NCBI GenBank assembly: GCA_963789535.1 | Contig: CAWBKU010000004.1 | Span: 939,115-1,003,114 of the forward strand | Source: CAVXHQ01 sp963789535 | GTDB lineage: Bacteria > Pseudomonadota > Alphaproteobacteria > Rhodobacterales > Rhodobacteraceae | DNA: 64,000 bases | Reading direction: 5' to 3' | Shown here: positions 44,959 through 56,062 of the stretch, in pieces | How positions within the stretch are numbered: the first letter of the stretch is position 1 | Layout: each line of letters opens with the position of its first letter | Made by a program: the position numbers and the translations under genes | Notes under the pieces: model-generated | Seen by the model: only the letters and a program-made list of their open reading frames with translations | Told to the model about the DNA's origin: nothing | Database searches by the model: none

Positions 44959-45118
44959 GGCGCCGTTTCCGGTCCCCTGCCGACCCTGCCCGACTGGCGT
45001 CACCGAAAGGTGGCGCCCTCTTTGCGTCACGCCGCGACGCCCTGACGCGACCGCAAATCCCCCGCCCGGACTGTGATGCCGCGCCGTTCGCGGCCACTCG
45101 CTGTCGCATCGCCGCACC
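44959..45118. other. Gap without identified gene
   Basis: Convergent intergenic segment behind the cytochrome b561-like gene; contains no hairpin with a T-run and no gene that could be supported. Confidence 0.4.
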
Positions 45119-45460
45119 TCACCGCCGACGACACGAACGGAAGGTCGACAGGTGCCCCGACCCGGCGATGACGCGGTAGTCGATGGGGCAGGTCATCGGC
45201 ACGACGGTGCTGCTCCCGCATGTCGTGGCGATCTCGACCACCGGGCCTCCGTCAGGACCAAGGCGACCCGGTCGTCGCTGCGTCCGATAGGCCGTGACAC
45301 GACATCCCCTACCGCCGTCCTGACCGGGCGGGAGGTGCCCTCGAACATGCCGCCGCCGGCCCTTGTCGGGGTGCCGAGGGTGCTGTCGCCCGGAGCCGCA
45401 GAACAGGCCGCCGTTTCGGCAGTTGCGGGGGGTGCGGGAATAAGCGGCGAAGCCAGGAAC
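45119..45460 (-). pseudogene. Possible small exported protein, frameshifted
   Basis: Two minus-strand segments read like one exported protein in two frames: SRRAFLASPLIPAPPATAETA and FEGTSRPVRTAVGDVVSRPIG, then RVALVLT, followed after a break near 45253 by DGGPVVEIATTCGSSTVVPM and CPIDYRVIAGSGHLS, ending at 45119. The junction VALVLT/DGGPVVE makes sense as a single strand pair. The start is unclear because a GGCGGC-rich run at 45474-45500 precedes it. No family was recognised. This is an inference from reading-frame continuity only. Confidence 0.35.
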
Positions 45461-45537
45461 GCGCGTCGGGAGGCGGCAGGCGGCGGCGGCAGGCGGCGGC
45501 AGTATGTTTCCGGGCATGTCCGGCGTCGAGACGAAGG

Positions 45538-46908
45538 TCAGCCGATGGCTGGAAATGCGATCCGCACGATCAGACCGGGGGCTGCATCGTCCAGCGTCAG
45601 CGTGGCGTCGTGAAGATCCGCAATCGCCGCGACCATCGACAGGCCGAGGCCGTTGCCGTCGCTGGTCCTGCTGCGTTCAAGGCGATAGAGACGGCGCAGC
45701 ACCTTCTCGCGTTCGTCGACCGGCACGCCGGGTCCATCGTCCCGCACGGTCAGGTCGATACCCTGAGCCCGACGCGCCAATGATACGGCGATCGTGCCAC
45801 CGGACGGCACATGCCGCAGCCCGTTCTCGATCAGATTGACGAGGACCTGCCCGAGAAGCTGGCGGTCCCCCCCGACCTCGAACCTCGCGTCCCCGGCGAC
45901 GTTCAGGATAAGCGCATGGCCGCTCTCCTCCGCATCGGGGCCGAACATCTCGACCATGCCGCGCGCGACCTGCGCCAGATCGACGGGCCCGAACCGGTCA
46001 CGCACGGAACCGCCTTCGATCTGGGCGATGTGCAGCAAGGACTGGAAGGTCCGAACGATCCCCTGCGTTTCCGCCACCGCAGTGTCGACGATGCCGACCT
46101 GTTCGGCGGTCAATGCCGTGCCGTCGCGCAACCGGTTCAGATGGATCGCGACCCGCTGGATCGGGGTCCGCAGGTCGTGCGCGATATCCGCCGACACCTG
46201 CCGCAGCGCCGCGATGGACGCCGCCTGCGCATCGGCCATCCGGTTCACCGCGAGGCCGATCTGGTCGAGGTCGTCGGTAGACTCGGCAACGCCGTCGACG
46301 CGCGAGGTCAGCGTCCCGTGGGTCAGGTCCTGCAACGTTGCACGGATCGCCTCGACCCGGTCCCGCGCGCGGCGCGCCACCACCATGCCGGCGGTCGCAC
46401 CGATCAGCAACGTCGGCAACAGGCCGATCAGGAACACACTGGCAAAGATCTCGCCCATTTCGATCACCTGCTCGCGCGACTGAGCCACGACGAGCTGTCC
46501 GCCCGCGACCGGCGCCGACAGGGCCAGATAACTTTCGGCACGGTCGCCCGGGTCCGCCGAAAGCGCGGGTTCGGACAGGATCGTCAGACCGGAGATGCGG
46601 GGAAACGCAACCACGTTGCCGATGGACGGGCCATTTCGCGGCGCAAAGAACACGATCATCACCGCCGGATCGACCGCTTCGGCATCGGCCACCAGACGCT
46701 CCCGCAGGTCGTCCGGATCGGTGATCGACAGATAGCTCGCCATCGACTGGCGCACCTGTTCCTCGATCACGGCATCGATCTCGCTGCGGATCACGAAATA
46801 GGCGCTGCCGAACCCGATCAGGGACGACAGCGTGAAGATCGCGATGAGCAGGGCCGACAGTCGCAGCGGCATCGACCGCATCCGCGACGCGATCCAGGCC
46901 GGCATCAT
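45538..46908 (-). CDS. Two-component sensor histidine kinase
   Basis: 456 residues. Two membrane helices (about residues 14-36 and 164-187) enclose a periplasmic sensor domain of some 125 residues. A HAMP linker and HisKA domain follow with the phosphoacceptor His in SADIAHDLRTPIQR (about residue 243), then HATPase_c with NLIENGLRHV, DDGPGVP and GNGLGLSM. The kinase is encoded behind its response regulator with a four-base overlap and behind a PepSY-domain protein. The periplasmic domain has no recognised ligand motif; the environment suggests envelope or metal stress. Confidence 0.92.
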   Translation of the reverse strand: MMPAWIASRMRSMPLRLSALLIAIFTLSSLIGFGSAYFVIRSEIDAVIEEQVRQSMASYLSITDPDDLRERLVADAEAVDPAVMIVFFAPRNGPSIGNVVAFPRISGLTILSEPALSADPGDRAESYLALSAPVAGGQLVVAQSREQVIEMGEIFASVFLIGLLPTLLIGATAGMVVARRARDRVEAIRATLQDLTHGTLTSRVDGVAESTDDLDQIGLAVNRMADAQAASIAALRQVSADIAHDLRTPIQRVAIHLNRLRDGTALTAEQVGIVDTAVAETQGIVRTFQSLLHIAQIEGGSVRDRFGPVDLAQVARGMVEMFGPDAEESGHALILNVAGDARFEVGGDRQLLGQVLVNLIENGLRHVPSGGTIAVSLARRAQGIDLTVRDDGPGVPVDEREKVLRRLYRLERSRTSDGNGLGLSMVAAIADLHDATLTLDDAAPGLIVRIAFPAIG

Positions 46909-47579
46909 TCCGCGACGATCCGGTATCCGGCGCCGCGCATGGTCTCGATCAGCTCGACGTCGAACGGCCTGTCGACCTTGCCACGCAGGCGGCTGATGTG
47001 GGTTTCGACGACGTTGGTCTGCGGATCGAAATGGATGTCCCAGACCGCCTCGAGCAGCATCGTTCGGGTCTGCACCCGGCCCTTTCGGCGCATCAGGTGT
47101 TCCAGCAGGGCGAATTCCCGGGGCAGGAGGTCGATGCCCTGCCCGCCGCGCGTCACCTTGCGGGTCAGAAGATCGATCTCGAGGTCGCGGACCTTCAGGG
47201 TCGTCGGCGTTTCCGACATCTGCGGACGGCGGCCGAGGGCCGCGATGCGCGCACTCAGCTCGCCGAAGGCGAAGGGTTTGACGAGGTAGTCGTCGGCCCC
47301 GGCGTTCAGTCCCTCGATCCGGTCATCGACACCGCCCAGCGCGGTCAGGAACAGGATCGGGGTGCGGTTCTTGGCGCCGCGCAGGGTGCGCACCAGCGAG
47401 ACCCCGTCGATTCCGGGCAACAACCGGTCGACCACGAGGACGTCATAGGCCCCGGCCGCGGCCTGTATCAGCCCCTCCTGCCCGTCTGTCAGAAGGTCGA
47501 CGGAGTGCCCCTCCTCGCGCAACCCCCCCGCGATGTAGGGGCCCGCGGTCCTGTCGTCCTCGATGACGAGTATCTTCAT
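46905..47579 (-). CDS. OmpR/PhoB-family response regulator
   Basis: 224 residues. Receiver domain with the acidic pair EDDR, the phosphoacceptor Asp in VLVVDRLLPGIDG (about residue 51), Thr in FLTALGG and Lys in LVKPFAFGE. The winged-helix output domain contains LLPREFALLEHLMRRKG, VWDIHFDPQTNVVETHISRLRGKVD and GAGYRI. It overlaps the kinase gene (ATGA). It is the most probable ligand of the CATTGC-N6-GCAATG dyads at 43331, 48171 and 50526. Confidence 0.93.
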   Translation of the reverse strand: MKILVIEDDRTAGPYIAGGLREEGHSVDLLTDGQEGLIQAAAGAYDVLVVDRLLPGIDGVSLVRTLRGAKNRTPILFLTALGGVDDRIEGLNAGADDYLVKPFAFGELSARIAALGRRPQMSETPTTLKVRDLEIDLLTRKVTRGGQGIDLLPREFALLEHLMRRKGRVQTRTMLLEAVWDIHFDPQTNVVETHISRLRGKVDRPFDVELIETMRGAGYRIVAE

Positions 47580-47648
47580 ATCGCTCTCGCTGCAAAGACC
47601 GGCGCCGCGGGATGCGACGCCGGTCCGTGTTATCGACCGATCCGGGGC

Positions 47649-48086
47649 CTAGTTGCCGGTGGTGCCGTCGTCGTCAGCCTCGCCGTCGGCGCCGCCGTCC
47701 TCCCGGTCGTCGTCGCCATCCTCGCCGTTCATGTCCCCGGTGTCACTGTCTTCGGCGTCCTTGGCCATCGCCGTGACCGTGCCATCCATGGCATCGACCA
47801 TCGCGGTCTGCGTCGTGCCGTCGGCCATCAGGATCTCGACCTTGTAGGCCGGGCCGTCCGTCCCCTCGACCTCGAACTCGGCGCTCATCGCTGTCCCGCC
47901 GGTGTCGGCCTCGGCCGCCGTGACGGCCTGAGCAAGGGTCTGCGTTGCGGACTGGAACGACTGGATCTCGGCGATGTCGTCGTCGGACATATGGCTCTCG
48001 GCATTCGCCGCCATCGTTCCGGCGCCCAGCAGGCCCAGCGAGACCAGGGCAGAGGTTGCGATGGTCTTTACGGTGATGCGTTTCAT
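47649..48086 (-). CDS. PepSY-like periplasmic protein with acidic tail
   Basis: 145 residues, with a signal peptide (ALVSLGLLGAGTMAANAES) and a PepSY-type fold: SATQTLAQAVTAAEADTGGTAMSAEFE, then YKVEILMADGTTQTAMVDAMDGTV. The C-terminal 30 residues are almost only Asp, Glu and Gly, a likely cation-binding tail. PepSY proteins often sit next to two-component systems that sense envelope or cation stress; this gene is 69 bases upstream of the response regulator on the same strand. Start at 48086 with GGAAAG upstream. Confidence 0.82.
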   Translation of the reverse strand: MKRITVKTIATSALVSLGLLGAGTMAANAESHMSDDDIAEIQSFQSATQTLAQAVTAAEADTGGTAMSAEFEVEGTDGPAYKVEILMADGTTQTAMVDAMDGTVTAMAKDAEDSDTGDMNGEDGDDDREDGGADGEADDDGTTGN

Positions 48087-48170
48087 GTGGCTTTCCTTTG
48101 GGTTCGGGGCCTGCCTCTTGCTGCCCACTCGAGAAGAATTGGGGGCGGCATCCGACCGGGGGGTGTCCCC

Positions 48171-48192
48171 GACATTACACCTGTGCAATATC
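48171..48192. promoter_or_regulatory. GACATTAC-N6-GCAATATC dyad, candidate response-regulator site
   Basis: Arms GACATTAC (48171-48178) and GCAATATC (48185-48192) with a 6-base spacer, between the divergent PepSY operon (start 48086) and the DedA-PAP2-LssY gene (start 48382). Same architecture as at 43331 and 50526; here two changes in each arm are symmetric. Confidence 0.55.
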
Positions 48193-48381
48193 ACGCGGGT
48201 GTGACATGCCGCGTGAAGCCCGCGCCGGGCGCGAGGTCGAACCGCGTCGGGCCTCGCGCTTCGGGCCGTCCTGTGGCATGGACCGCCTGTCCGGACGACT
48301 GGGCGCCAGGGACCGGCGTGCCGATGGCAACCTCTCCTCGGGTCCGTGCCGATCGGCCTTTCTCGATCAAGGCGATACAAC

Positions 48382-50379
48382 ATGCCTCAGTCTCTCGACC
48401 AGCTCATCCCGTCGCTTCAGTCTTTCGGCGTCTGGACCTACTGGATCCTCGCGCTTTTCGCGATGCTCGAGGCGATCGTGTTCACCGGGGTCATGGTTCC
48501 CGGCGCGATTGCCGTCATCGCCGGCGGTGTCCTTGTCCAACGCGGCGTGATCGACTTCTTCGACCTCGGCTGGTTCGTCCTCGCCGGGACGATCATCGGC
48601 AGCGAGGTCAGCTATCGGCTCGGGGGGCTGGCCGCAAGGGGTCTGAGCGGCAGGCGATCTTTCGCGGACGCGAAGTATGCGGTGCGCGCGAAGGGTTTGC
48701 TGACCCGCTACGGCGGTTTCGCCATGGTCGTCGGGCGCTTTCTCGGACCATTGTCGGCGTTCGTGCCGTTCTCGGCGGCGATGGCGGGCATGGGGCGGCG
48801 CCGGTTCGTCATCTGGAACGTCGTCAGTGCGCTGCCCTACTCCTTCGGACTGCCGGCCCTGGGGTATTTCTTCGGCAGCGCGCTCGGAACGGTCGGTGCC
48901 GCAGCCCCCCGCATCCTCGCGTTCGCGGTCGGTGCCGCGCTGGTGCTGGGGCTGCTGTGGTTCGTTGCCGTGCGGCTGGGACGGGCCCTGCCGCTGCTCG
49001 GGGCGATCGGGCAATCGGTCCTGCACGGCATCGGGGAAAAGCCTGTCGTGCAGCGGTTCGTCGCGCGCCATCCGGCGACGTCGGCATTCCTCACGGCGCG
49101 GTTCGACACGGCAAAGTTCGTCGGCCTGACAGGGACGGTCCTGAGCGTGCTCCTTGTCTATCTCCTCGTCGCCTACGTCGACAGCGTCACGGACTTTCTC
49201 GGGTCGCCCGATGTGGTGCAGGGCGACACCCGGCTCGCCAACCTGTTCTATGCACTGCGCGACGACCGGCTGATCGCCCTCTTCGGCTGGATCACGGCGG
49301 TCGGCGGCTGGGAGGTCGTCGTGACCATGATCGCCGGTGCGACCGTGGCCCTGATCGTCCTGCGCCGGGTCGACCTGACCCTCGGCCTGTGGCTGACGGT
49401 TGTCGGCAGCCAGCTATCGGTGACGCTCCTCAAGAGTTTCTTTGCGCGGCCGCGCTCCGACCTCGGCTATTTCACCGAAACCTCGGGCAGCTTTCCCAGC
49501 GGCCATGCCGCGTCCTCGGTGGCGATTTGGGGGATGCTCTTCTATCTGGCGTGGCGGACGCGATTGCTGTCGGCAACGGCCGCGGGCCTGGCGGCGATCA
49601 CCCTCGCCTTTCTGATCGGCCTCAGCCGGATCTATCTGGTCGAGCACTATCTGTCGGACGTGCTGAACGGCTATCTGGTGGGCGCAGTCTGGCTGACCCT
49701 CGGCATCGCGTTCTGCGAATGGCGGCGGGACGCGGGGACGCCGCCGGACCCGACCCGCCGCCGGTATGGCACCCGGATTGCCGGAACGGTCGTCGGCATC
49801 GCCGCCGCTGCGTCCATCGTTCTGGCCTCGGTTGCGGTTGCGCCGACGAATCCTGCGCCGGTCGCGGCTCCGCGCGTCGTGGCCACGCTCGGCGCCGCGA
49901 CGCTGCCAATGGCGACCCAGACCCTGCTGGGCGAGCCGCGCGGACAGATCGGGTTCATCGTCGCGGCCCGGGACGACGCGGCCCTGACGGCGGCCCTGCA
50001 ATCGGCGGGCTGGACGTTTGCGCCACGGCCGGGCCCGGGCACCCTGATGCTGGCCGCATGGGACGACTGGACCGGCGGGGCCCTGCCCCGTCCCCTCGTC
50101 ATTCCGACGTTCTGGGACGATCGTCCGACGGATCTGGCGTTCGAGCGCATCGACGATCCCGCCGTGGACACGCCACGACTGCATCTGAGGATCTGGCGCA
50201 CCGGCGACAGCATGACGGACGGCACCGCCCTCTATGCCGGGAACCTGATCCTCGAGGATCCGCTGGAATGGATCGCCGAGGATGATGTGACCGTCCCGGC
50301 CGACAGCAGCCCCGACCGATTGCTGCAAGATCTGGCAACGTCCGGTCTGACCGCCGGCAGATACCCGCCCGCCCCCTGA
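48382..50379 (+). CDS. DedA-PAP2-LssY_C three-domain membrane protein
   Basis: 665 residues in three modules. 1: DedA/VTT domain (about residues 1-200) with FTGVMVPGAIAVIAG and YGGFAMVVGRFLGPLSAFVP. 2: PAP2 phosphatase (about 240-440) with the complete lipid phosphatase signature KSFFARPRSD, PSGHAASS and SRIYLVEHYLSD. 3: LssY_C domain (about 480-665) with a hydrophobic linker helix. Fusion of a lipid transporter and a lipid phosphatase suggests that the phosphate of a translocated lipid, such as undecaprenyl pyrophosphate or phosphatidate, is removed at the outer face of the inner membrane. The gene is divergent from the two-component operon and shares its dyad. Confidence 0.9.
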   Translation: MPQSLDQLIPSLQSFGVWTYWILALFAMLEAIVFTGVMVPGAIAVIAGGVLVQRGVIDFFDLGWFVLAGTIIGSEVSYRLGGLAARGLSGRRSFADAKYAVRAKGLLTRYGGFAMVVGRFLGPLSAFVPFSAAMAGMGRRRFVIWNVVSALPYSFGLPALGYFFGSALGTVGAAAPRILAFAVGAALVLGLLWFVAVRLGRALPLLGAIGQSVLHGIGEKPVVQRFVARHPATSAFLTARFDTAKFVGLTGTVLSVLLVYLLVAYVDSVTDFLGSPDVVQGDTRLANLFYALRDDRLIALFGWITAVGGWEVVVTMIAGATVALIVLRRVDLTLGLWLTVVGSQLSVTLLKSFFARPRSDLGYFTETSGSFPSGHAASSVAIWGMLFYLAWRTRLLSATAAGLAAITLAFLIGLSRIYLVEHYLSDVLNGYLVGAVWLTLGIAFCEWRRDAGTPPDPTRRRYGTRIAGTVVGIAAAASIVLASVAVAPTNPAPVAAPRVVATLGAATLPMATQTLLGEPRGQIGFIVAARDDAALTAALQSAGWTFAPRPGPGTLMLAAWDDWTGGALPRPLVIPTFWDDRPTDLAFERIDDPAVDTPRLHLRIWRTGDSMTDGTALYAGNLILEDPLEWIAEDDVTVPADSSPDRLLQDLATSGLTAGRYPPAP

Positions 50380-50691
50380 CGGCGACGGGGCGTATTGCCC
50401 GGCGTCCCGCCCGGGTGCTGCCCGCATGGACGGCGGTGCCGACAACCCCACGACCACCTTTGCAACGCGCCGGCGACGGCACGGTGGCGCACATGCGCCA
50501 CCCTGCGTTTTCAGGTGCGCCCGTCCAGATTGCGTATTTGCAATGTTCCCGACAATCGCCGGTATTCGTGCCCCCGCATGGTCCGGGGCATCGGCAGCGG
50601 TGAACCGCTACAGGACCACAACGCCAGACCAGAAATGCGATGTCCGCCCGCCTCAGGGCAGACCCCACCCCATCCCGAAGAGGATCCAACC
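50380..50691. promoter_or_regulatory. Intergenic region with ATTGC-N6-GCAAT dyad
   Basis: At 50526-50547 CAGATTGC and GCAATGTT with a 6-base spacer repeat the pattern of the sites at 43331 and 48171. It lies about 145 bases upstream of the next small gene, which is followed by a COG4705 gene. No other gene or terminator was found. Confidence 0.45.
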
Positions 50692-51337
50692 ATGAGAAAC
50701 CTTCTGTTGAGCGTCGCGCTGATCGCCGCACCCGTAGCGGCCTTCGGCGCGGTCTATGCACTAACGATGCGCCGACGCGACCGTTGCGGTCACCGCGGCC
50801 GTCGCTCGGGGACATGACCGCGTACGAGACGATCACGCGCGACGTTGCAGTCCATCGCCGCGACGGGCGATCTGACCGCCGCCAAGGCGCGGATCAAGGA
50901 TCTCGAGACCGCGTGGGACGATGCGGAACCGACGCTGCGGCCCGTCAGCACCGTTCAGTGGGGCAACGTCGATACCGCCATCGACGAGGCGCTGAACACC
51001 CTGCGCGCCGCCCAGCCGGATCCCGCGACGGTCACCGCGAGCGCTCGCCACGCTGACCGATAACCTGGCCGACCCCTCCGCCGGGGTGGACCAGGCGGGT
51101 CAGGGCGCAACGCTGGTGCAGGGCATCGCCGTCACCGACGAGAACGGCCATGCCCTACCGTGTGAGGCGATGCTGGCCACGTTCCGCGACGCTCTCGCTA
51201 CGGCAACCCTGGCGGACACCGACCGCGCGACGGCGACCGATCTGCAGAGCCGTGGCACCGAACGGTGCAATGCCGACGACGACACCCGTGCAGACGATTT
51301 CTTCGCTCAGGGTCTCGCCCTGATGCAGACGAACTGA
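50692..51337 (+). pseudogene. Small exported protein, broken by several frameshifts
   Basis: A signal peptide (RNLLLSVALIAAPVAAFGAVYAL) starts at 50692. The coding pattern then changes frame at least four times: TVAVTAAVAR, then DMTAYETITRDV, then QSIAATGDLTAAKARIKDLETAWDDAEPTLRPV, and finally ADPSAGVDQAGQGATLVQGIAVTDENGHALPCEAML to the stop at 51337. Put together it is a helical periplasmic protein of about 210 residues. No family was recognised. So many small indels in 650 bases point to true decay or a poorly resolved assembly patch. Confidence 0.55.
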
Positions 51338-51373
51338 CCTCTGGCAACCGATCCCCCGAAAGGAGACCCCGCC

Positions 51374-52193
51374 ATGACCCACATTTCCCCGATGAACGAT
51401 CCCGCAGCCTACAGCCGTTTCGACGAGGCGATCGTCCGCACAACGCCCAACCGCGTGCCCGCGGTGACCGTCGACTTCTGGCTGATCAAGCTGATGGCGG
51501 TGACGATGGGCGAGACCGCCGCCGACTTTCTCGCCGTGAACCTCGGTCTCGGCCTCACCGCGACGTCTCTGATGATGGCCGCCGTCCTCGTCGGCGCGCT
51601 TCTTCCTGCAGTTCGGCCAAAAGCGCTATGTGCCATGGTCCTACTGGCTCGCCGTCGTGCTCACCAGCATCGTCGGCACGCTCATCACCGACAATCTCGT
51701 CGACAACTTCGGCGTTCAGCTCGTGACCACGACCGTCTTCTTCAGCGTCGCCCTCGCCGCGACCTTTGCCGCCTGGTACGCCAGCGAAAGGACCCTCTCG
51801 ATCCACGAGGTGACGACGACGCGGCGCGAGACGTTCTACTGGCTGGCGATCATCTTCACCTTCGCCCTCGGCACGGCGGCGGGCGATCTGGTCGCCGAGC
51901 ACTTCGGCCTCGGCTACATGGCGACGGGCATTCTCTTCGGCATGATCATCGCCTCGATCACCTTCGGCTATTACACATTGAAACTCGACGGTATCCTCGC
52001 CTTCTGGATCGCCTATATCTTCACCCGCCCGCTCGGCGCCTCGTTCGGCGACCTGCTGTCGCAACCTGCCGACTATGGCGGCATGGGCCTCGGCACGATC
52101 CTGACGAGCGCGCTCTTCCTCGCCGCCATCGCGGGTATCGTCGGCTATATGACGATCACACGCGAAGGCGTCGAGAACGCAATGCCGGACTGA
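51374..52193 (+). pseudogene. COG4705-type membrane-anchored protein, frameshifted
   Basis: Begins MTHISPMNDPAAYSRFDEAI at 51374 (AAAGGAG upstream) and shows the family opening RVPAVTVDFWLIKLMAVTMGETAADFL. An extra T near 51600, in GCGCTTCTTCC, shifts the frame; the remainder continues in the next frame as QKRYVPWSYWLAVVLTSIVGTLITDNLVD and SIHEVTTTRRETFYWLAIIFTFALGTAAGDL to the stop at 52193. Removing one base yields 272 residues and about eight helices. The family has no proven function; the neighbouring genes suggest an envelope role. Confidence 0.75.
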
Positions 52194-52467
52194 ACCGGAC
52201 AGCCGATGGCCGGCCCTTACCAGGGAGCCGGCCATTTTCCCGTGCCCGACGTTCAGATGCACCCGAGGCGCCGCGTGTCCGCCGGACTCCTGCATCGTCC
52301 GGTTTCTGCGGTCTGCCTGACGTGCCCGAAGTTTCCCCGCACAAAACCGCGCCGGCTTTGCCGGTCGCTCCAACGTCGGGGCAGGACGCGCAGGGGGACC
52401 GGTGCACGACCGGTCCGGACCGCGATGCCGACGACGAACCCCCGGTCCCCGGGACGCGGGGTTCGCG

Positions 52468-53742
52468 TCAGACGATCCCGCCGCCAGCGCCGCTTGCCTT
52501 CGGGCGCGTTTCGCTCACCTTGGCGCGCCAGCCCGAGGCGCGATAGGCCGCCACCGGATCGACGGCGCAGCCCTTGTCCAGTCGGGCCATGGCGAGGATC
52601 GGCTCTACATCCGTGCGGAACGCCGCCTTGAGCGTATTGGACGCCATCAGCGCGTCGTTCGCGTCCTGGAACCCGGCAAGGGCCGCGCGGTCCACCAGAA
52701 GCGCCTGCGCATAGGCGCGCTGCACCTCCATCGCCGACGACATCAGGCTCTCGATGGGATCGGTGACGTTGTGGCTCTGATCGAGCATGTGGGCGGGATC
52801 GAAACCGGCAAGACCGGCGGCGCCGACCAGCTCGTTGAAGACAAGGAACAGGCGATAGGGGTCGATGGCCCCGGTATCGAGGTCGTCGTCACCGTATTTG
52901 CTGTCGTTGAAGTGGAACCCGCCCAGCTTGCCATAGCGGATCAGACGGGCGACGATCATCTCGATGTTCACGTTCGGCGCGTGGTGTCCGAGATCCACGA
53001 GACAGAACGCCCGTTCGCCCAGCTCGGTGGCGATCAGATAATTGCTGCCCCAGTCCTGCACGACGGTCGAATAGAACGCGGGCTCATACATCTTGTGTTC
53101 GGTGAACAGGCGCCAGTCGTCGGGCAGGCCCGCATAGATCTGACGCGCACTGTCGAGATAGCGGTCGAGCTGTCGGGTGAAATCCACCTGCCCCGGAAAA
53201 TTCGAGCCGTCGCCGACCCAGACCGTCAGCGCCCTCGACCCGATCCTGCGGCCGAGGTCTATGCAGGCGAGGTTGTGCTCGACCGCCTGCGCCCGGGTGG
53301 CGGCATCCGTGTGCGACAGCGACCCGAACTTGTAGCTGTGCGCATCGCCTGCATGGTCCTGGAACGTGTTCGAGTTCATCGCGTCGAACCCCAGCCCCGT
53401 CTCCTCTGCCTTGGCCAGCAGATCGGCGGGATCGGCCGCATCCCACGGGACATGCAGCGAGACGGTCGGCGTGGCCCCCGTCAGTGCATGGATCACGCCG
53501 CAATCGTCGAGCTTGTCGAAGATGCTGGCAGGCTCTCCCGCGCCCGGGAACCGCGCGAACCGCGTGCCGCCGGTGCCGGTGCCCCAGGACGGGATCGCCA
53601 CGCCATAGGCCGCGACCTGCGACTTGACCGCGTCGGCGTCGATGCCGCGCCGGTCGAGGTGCTCGGCCATGGCGGCATAGTCGGCGCGCAGCGCGGACCG
53701 GCGGTCGGCGTTGTGCGCCTCGACGATGTCCCTTGCGATCAT
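52468..53742 (-). CDS. rhaI: L-rhamnose isomerase (alphaproteobacterial type)
   Basis: 424 residues from the ATG at 53742, with GAGGGGGG just upstream. It belongs to the Pseudomonas stutzeri/Rhizobium-type isomerases: SWGTGTGGTRFARFPG, CGVIHALTGATPTVSLHVPWD, MNSNTFQDHAGDAHSYKFGS, TEHKMYEPAFYSTVVQDWG and LVDLGHHAPNVNIEMIVARL, which carry the metal-binding Glu, Asp and His residues. It converts L-rhamnose to L-rhamnulose in the cytoplasm with a divalent metal. It follows the aldolase/dehydrogenase gene by 11 bases in the same operon. Confidence 0.93.
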   Translation of the reverse strand: MIARDIVEAHNADRRSALRADYAAMAEHLDRRGIDADAVKSQVAAYGVAIPSWGTGTGGTRFARFPGAGEPASIFDKLDDCGVIHALTGATPTVSLHVPWDAADPADLLAKAEETGLGFDAMNSNTFQDHAGDAHSYKFGSLSHTDAATRAQAVEHNLACIDLGRRIGSRALTVWVGDGSNFPGQVDFTRQLDRYLDSARQIYAGLPDDWRLFTEHKMYEPAFYSTVVQDWGSNYLIATELGERAFCLVDLGHHAPNVNIEMIVARLIRYGKLGGFHFNDSKYGDDDLDTGAIDPYRLFLVFNELVGAAGLAGFDPAHMLDQSHNVTDPIESLMSSAMEVQRAYAQALLVDRAALAGFQDANDALMASNTLKAAFRTDVEPILAMARLDKGCAVDPVAAYRASGWRAKVSETRPKASGAGGGIV

Positions 53743-53753
53743 GGTTCCCCCCC

Positions 53754-55856
<2,103 letters not shown>

Positions 55857-56062
55857 GGTGGTCTCCGCGTCGCGGGTCCGCGACGGACCCCTTCGGTCGC
55901 AAAGATGCCGCAGTCATCTGTGTGGGTCAATCAGTTTCGCTCAACAACGATCATGCTGCACCGCAGTATAACCATTGATGAAAGTTTTTGATTGACAATG
56001 ATTGCGGTTGGCGGAACGCTGGGAAGAGGGAGCCGATATGGATCCGGGGGGAGGATGCGCCG
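55857..56062. promoter_or_regulatory. Divergent rhaDI / rhaRSTPQMK promoter region
   Basis: About 200 bases, more AT-rich than the genes. Contains TTGACA (55992-55997) as a plausible plus-strand -35. Similar segments TCAATCAG-TTTCGCTCAA (55928-55945) and TTTTTGATTGAC (55985-55996) may be half-sites of the DeoR-type repressor encoded at 56063. Confidence 0.5.

Noticed and set aside
46998..50285. Very long plus-strand open frame (over 1000 codons)
   Set aside because: It runs antisense to the response regulator and PepSY genes and in a wrong frame of the DedA-PAP2-LssY gene; composition is Arg/Gly/Pro-rich without any domain. An effect of high GC content.
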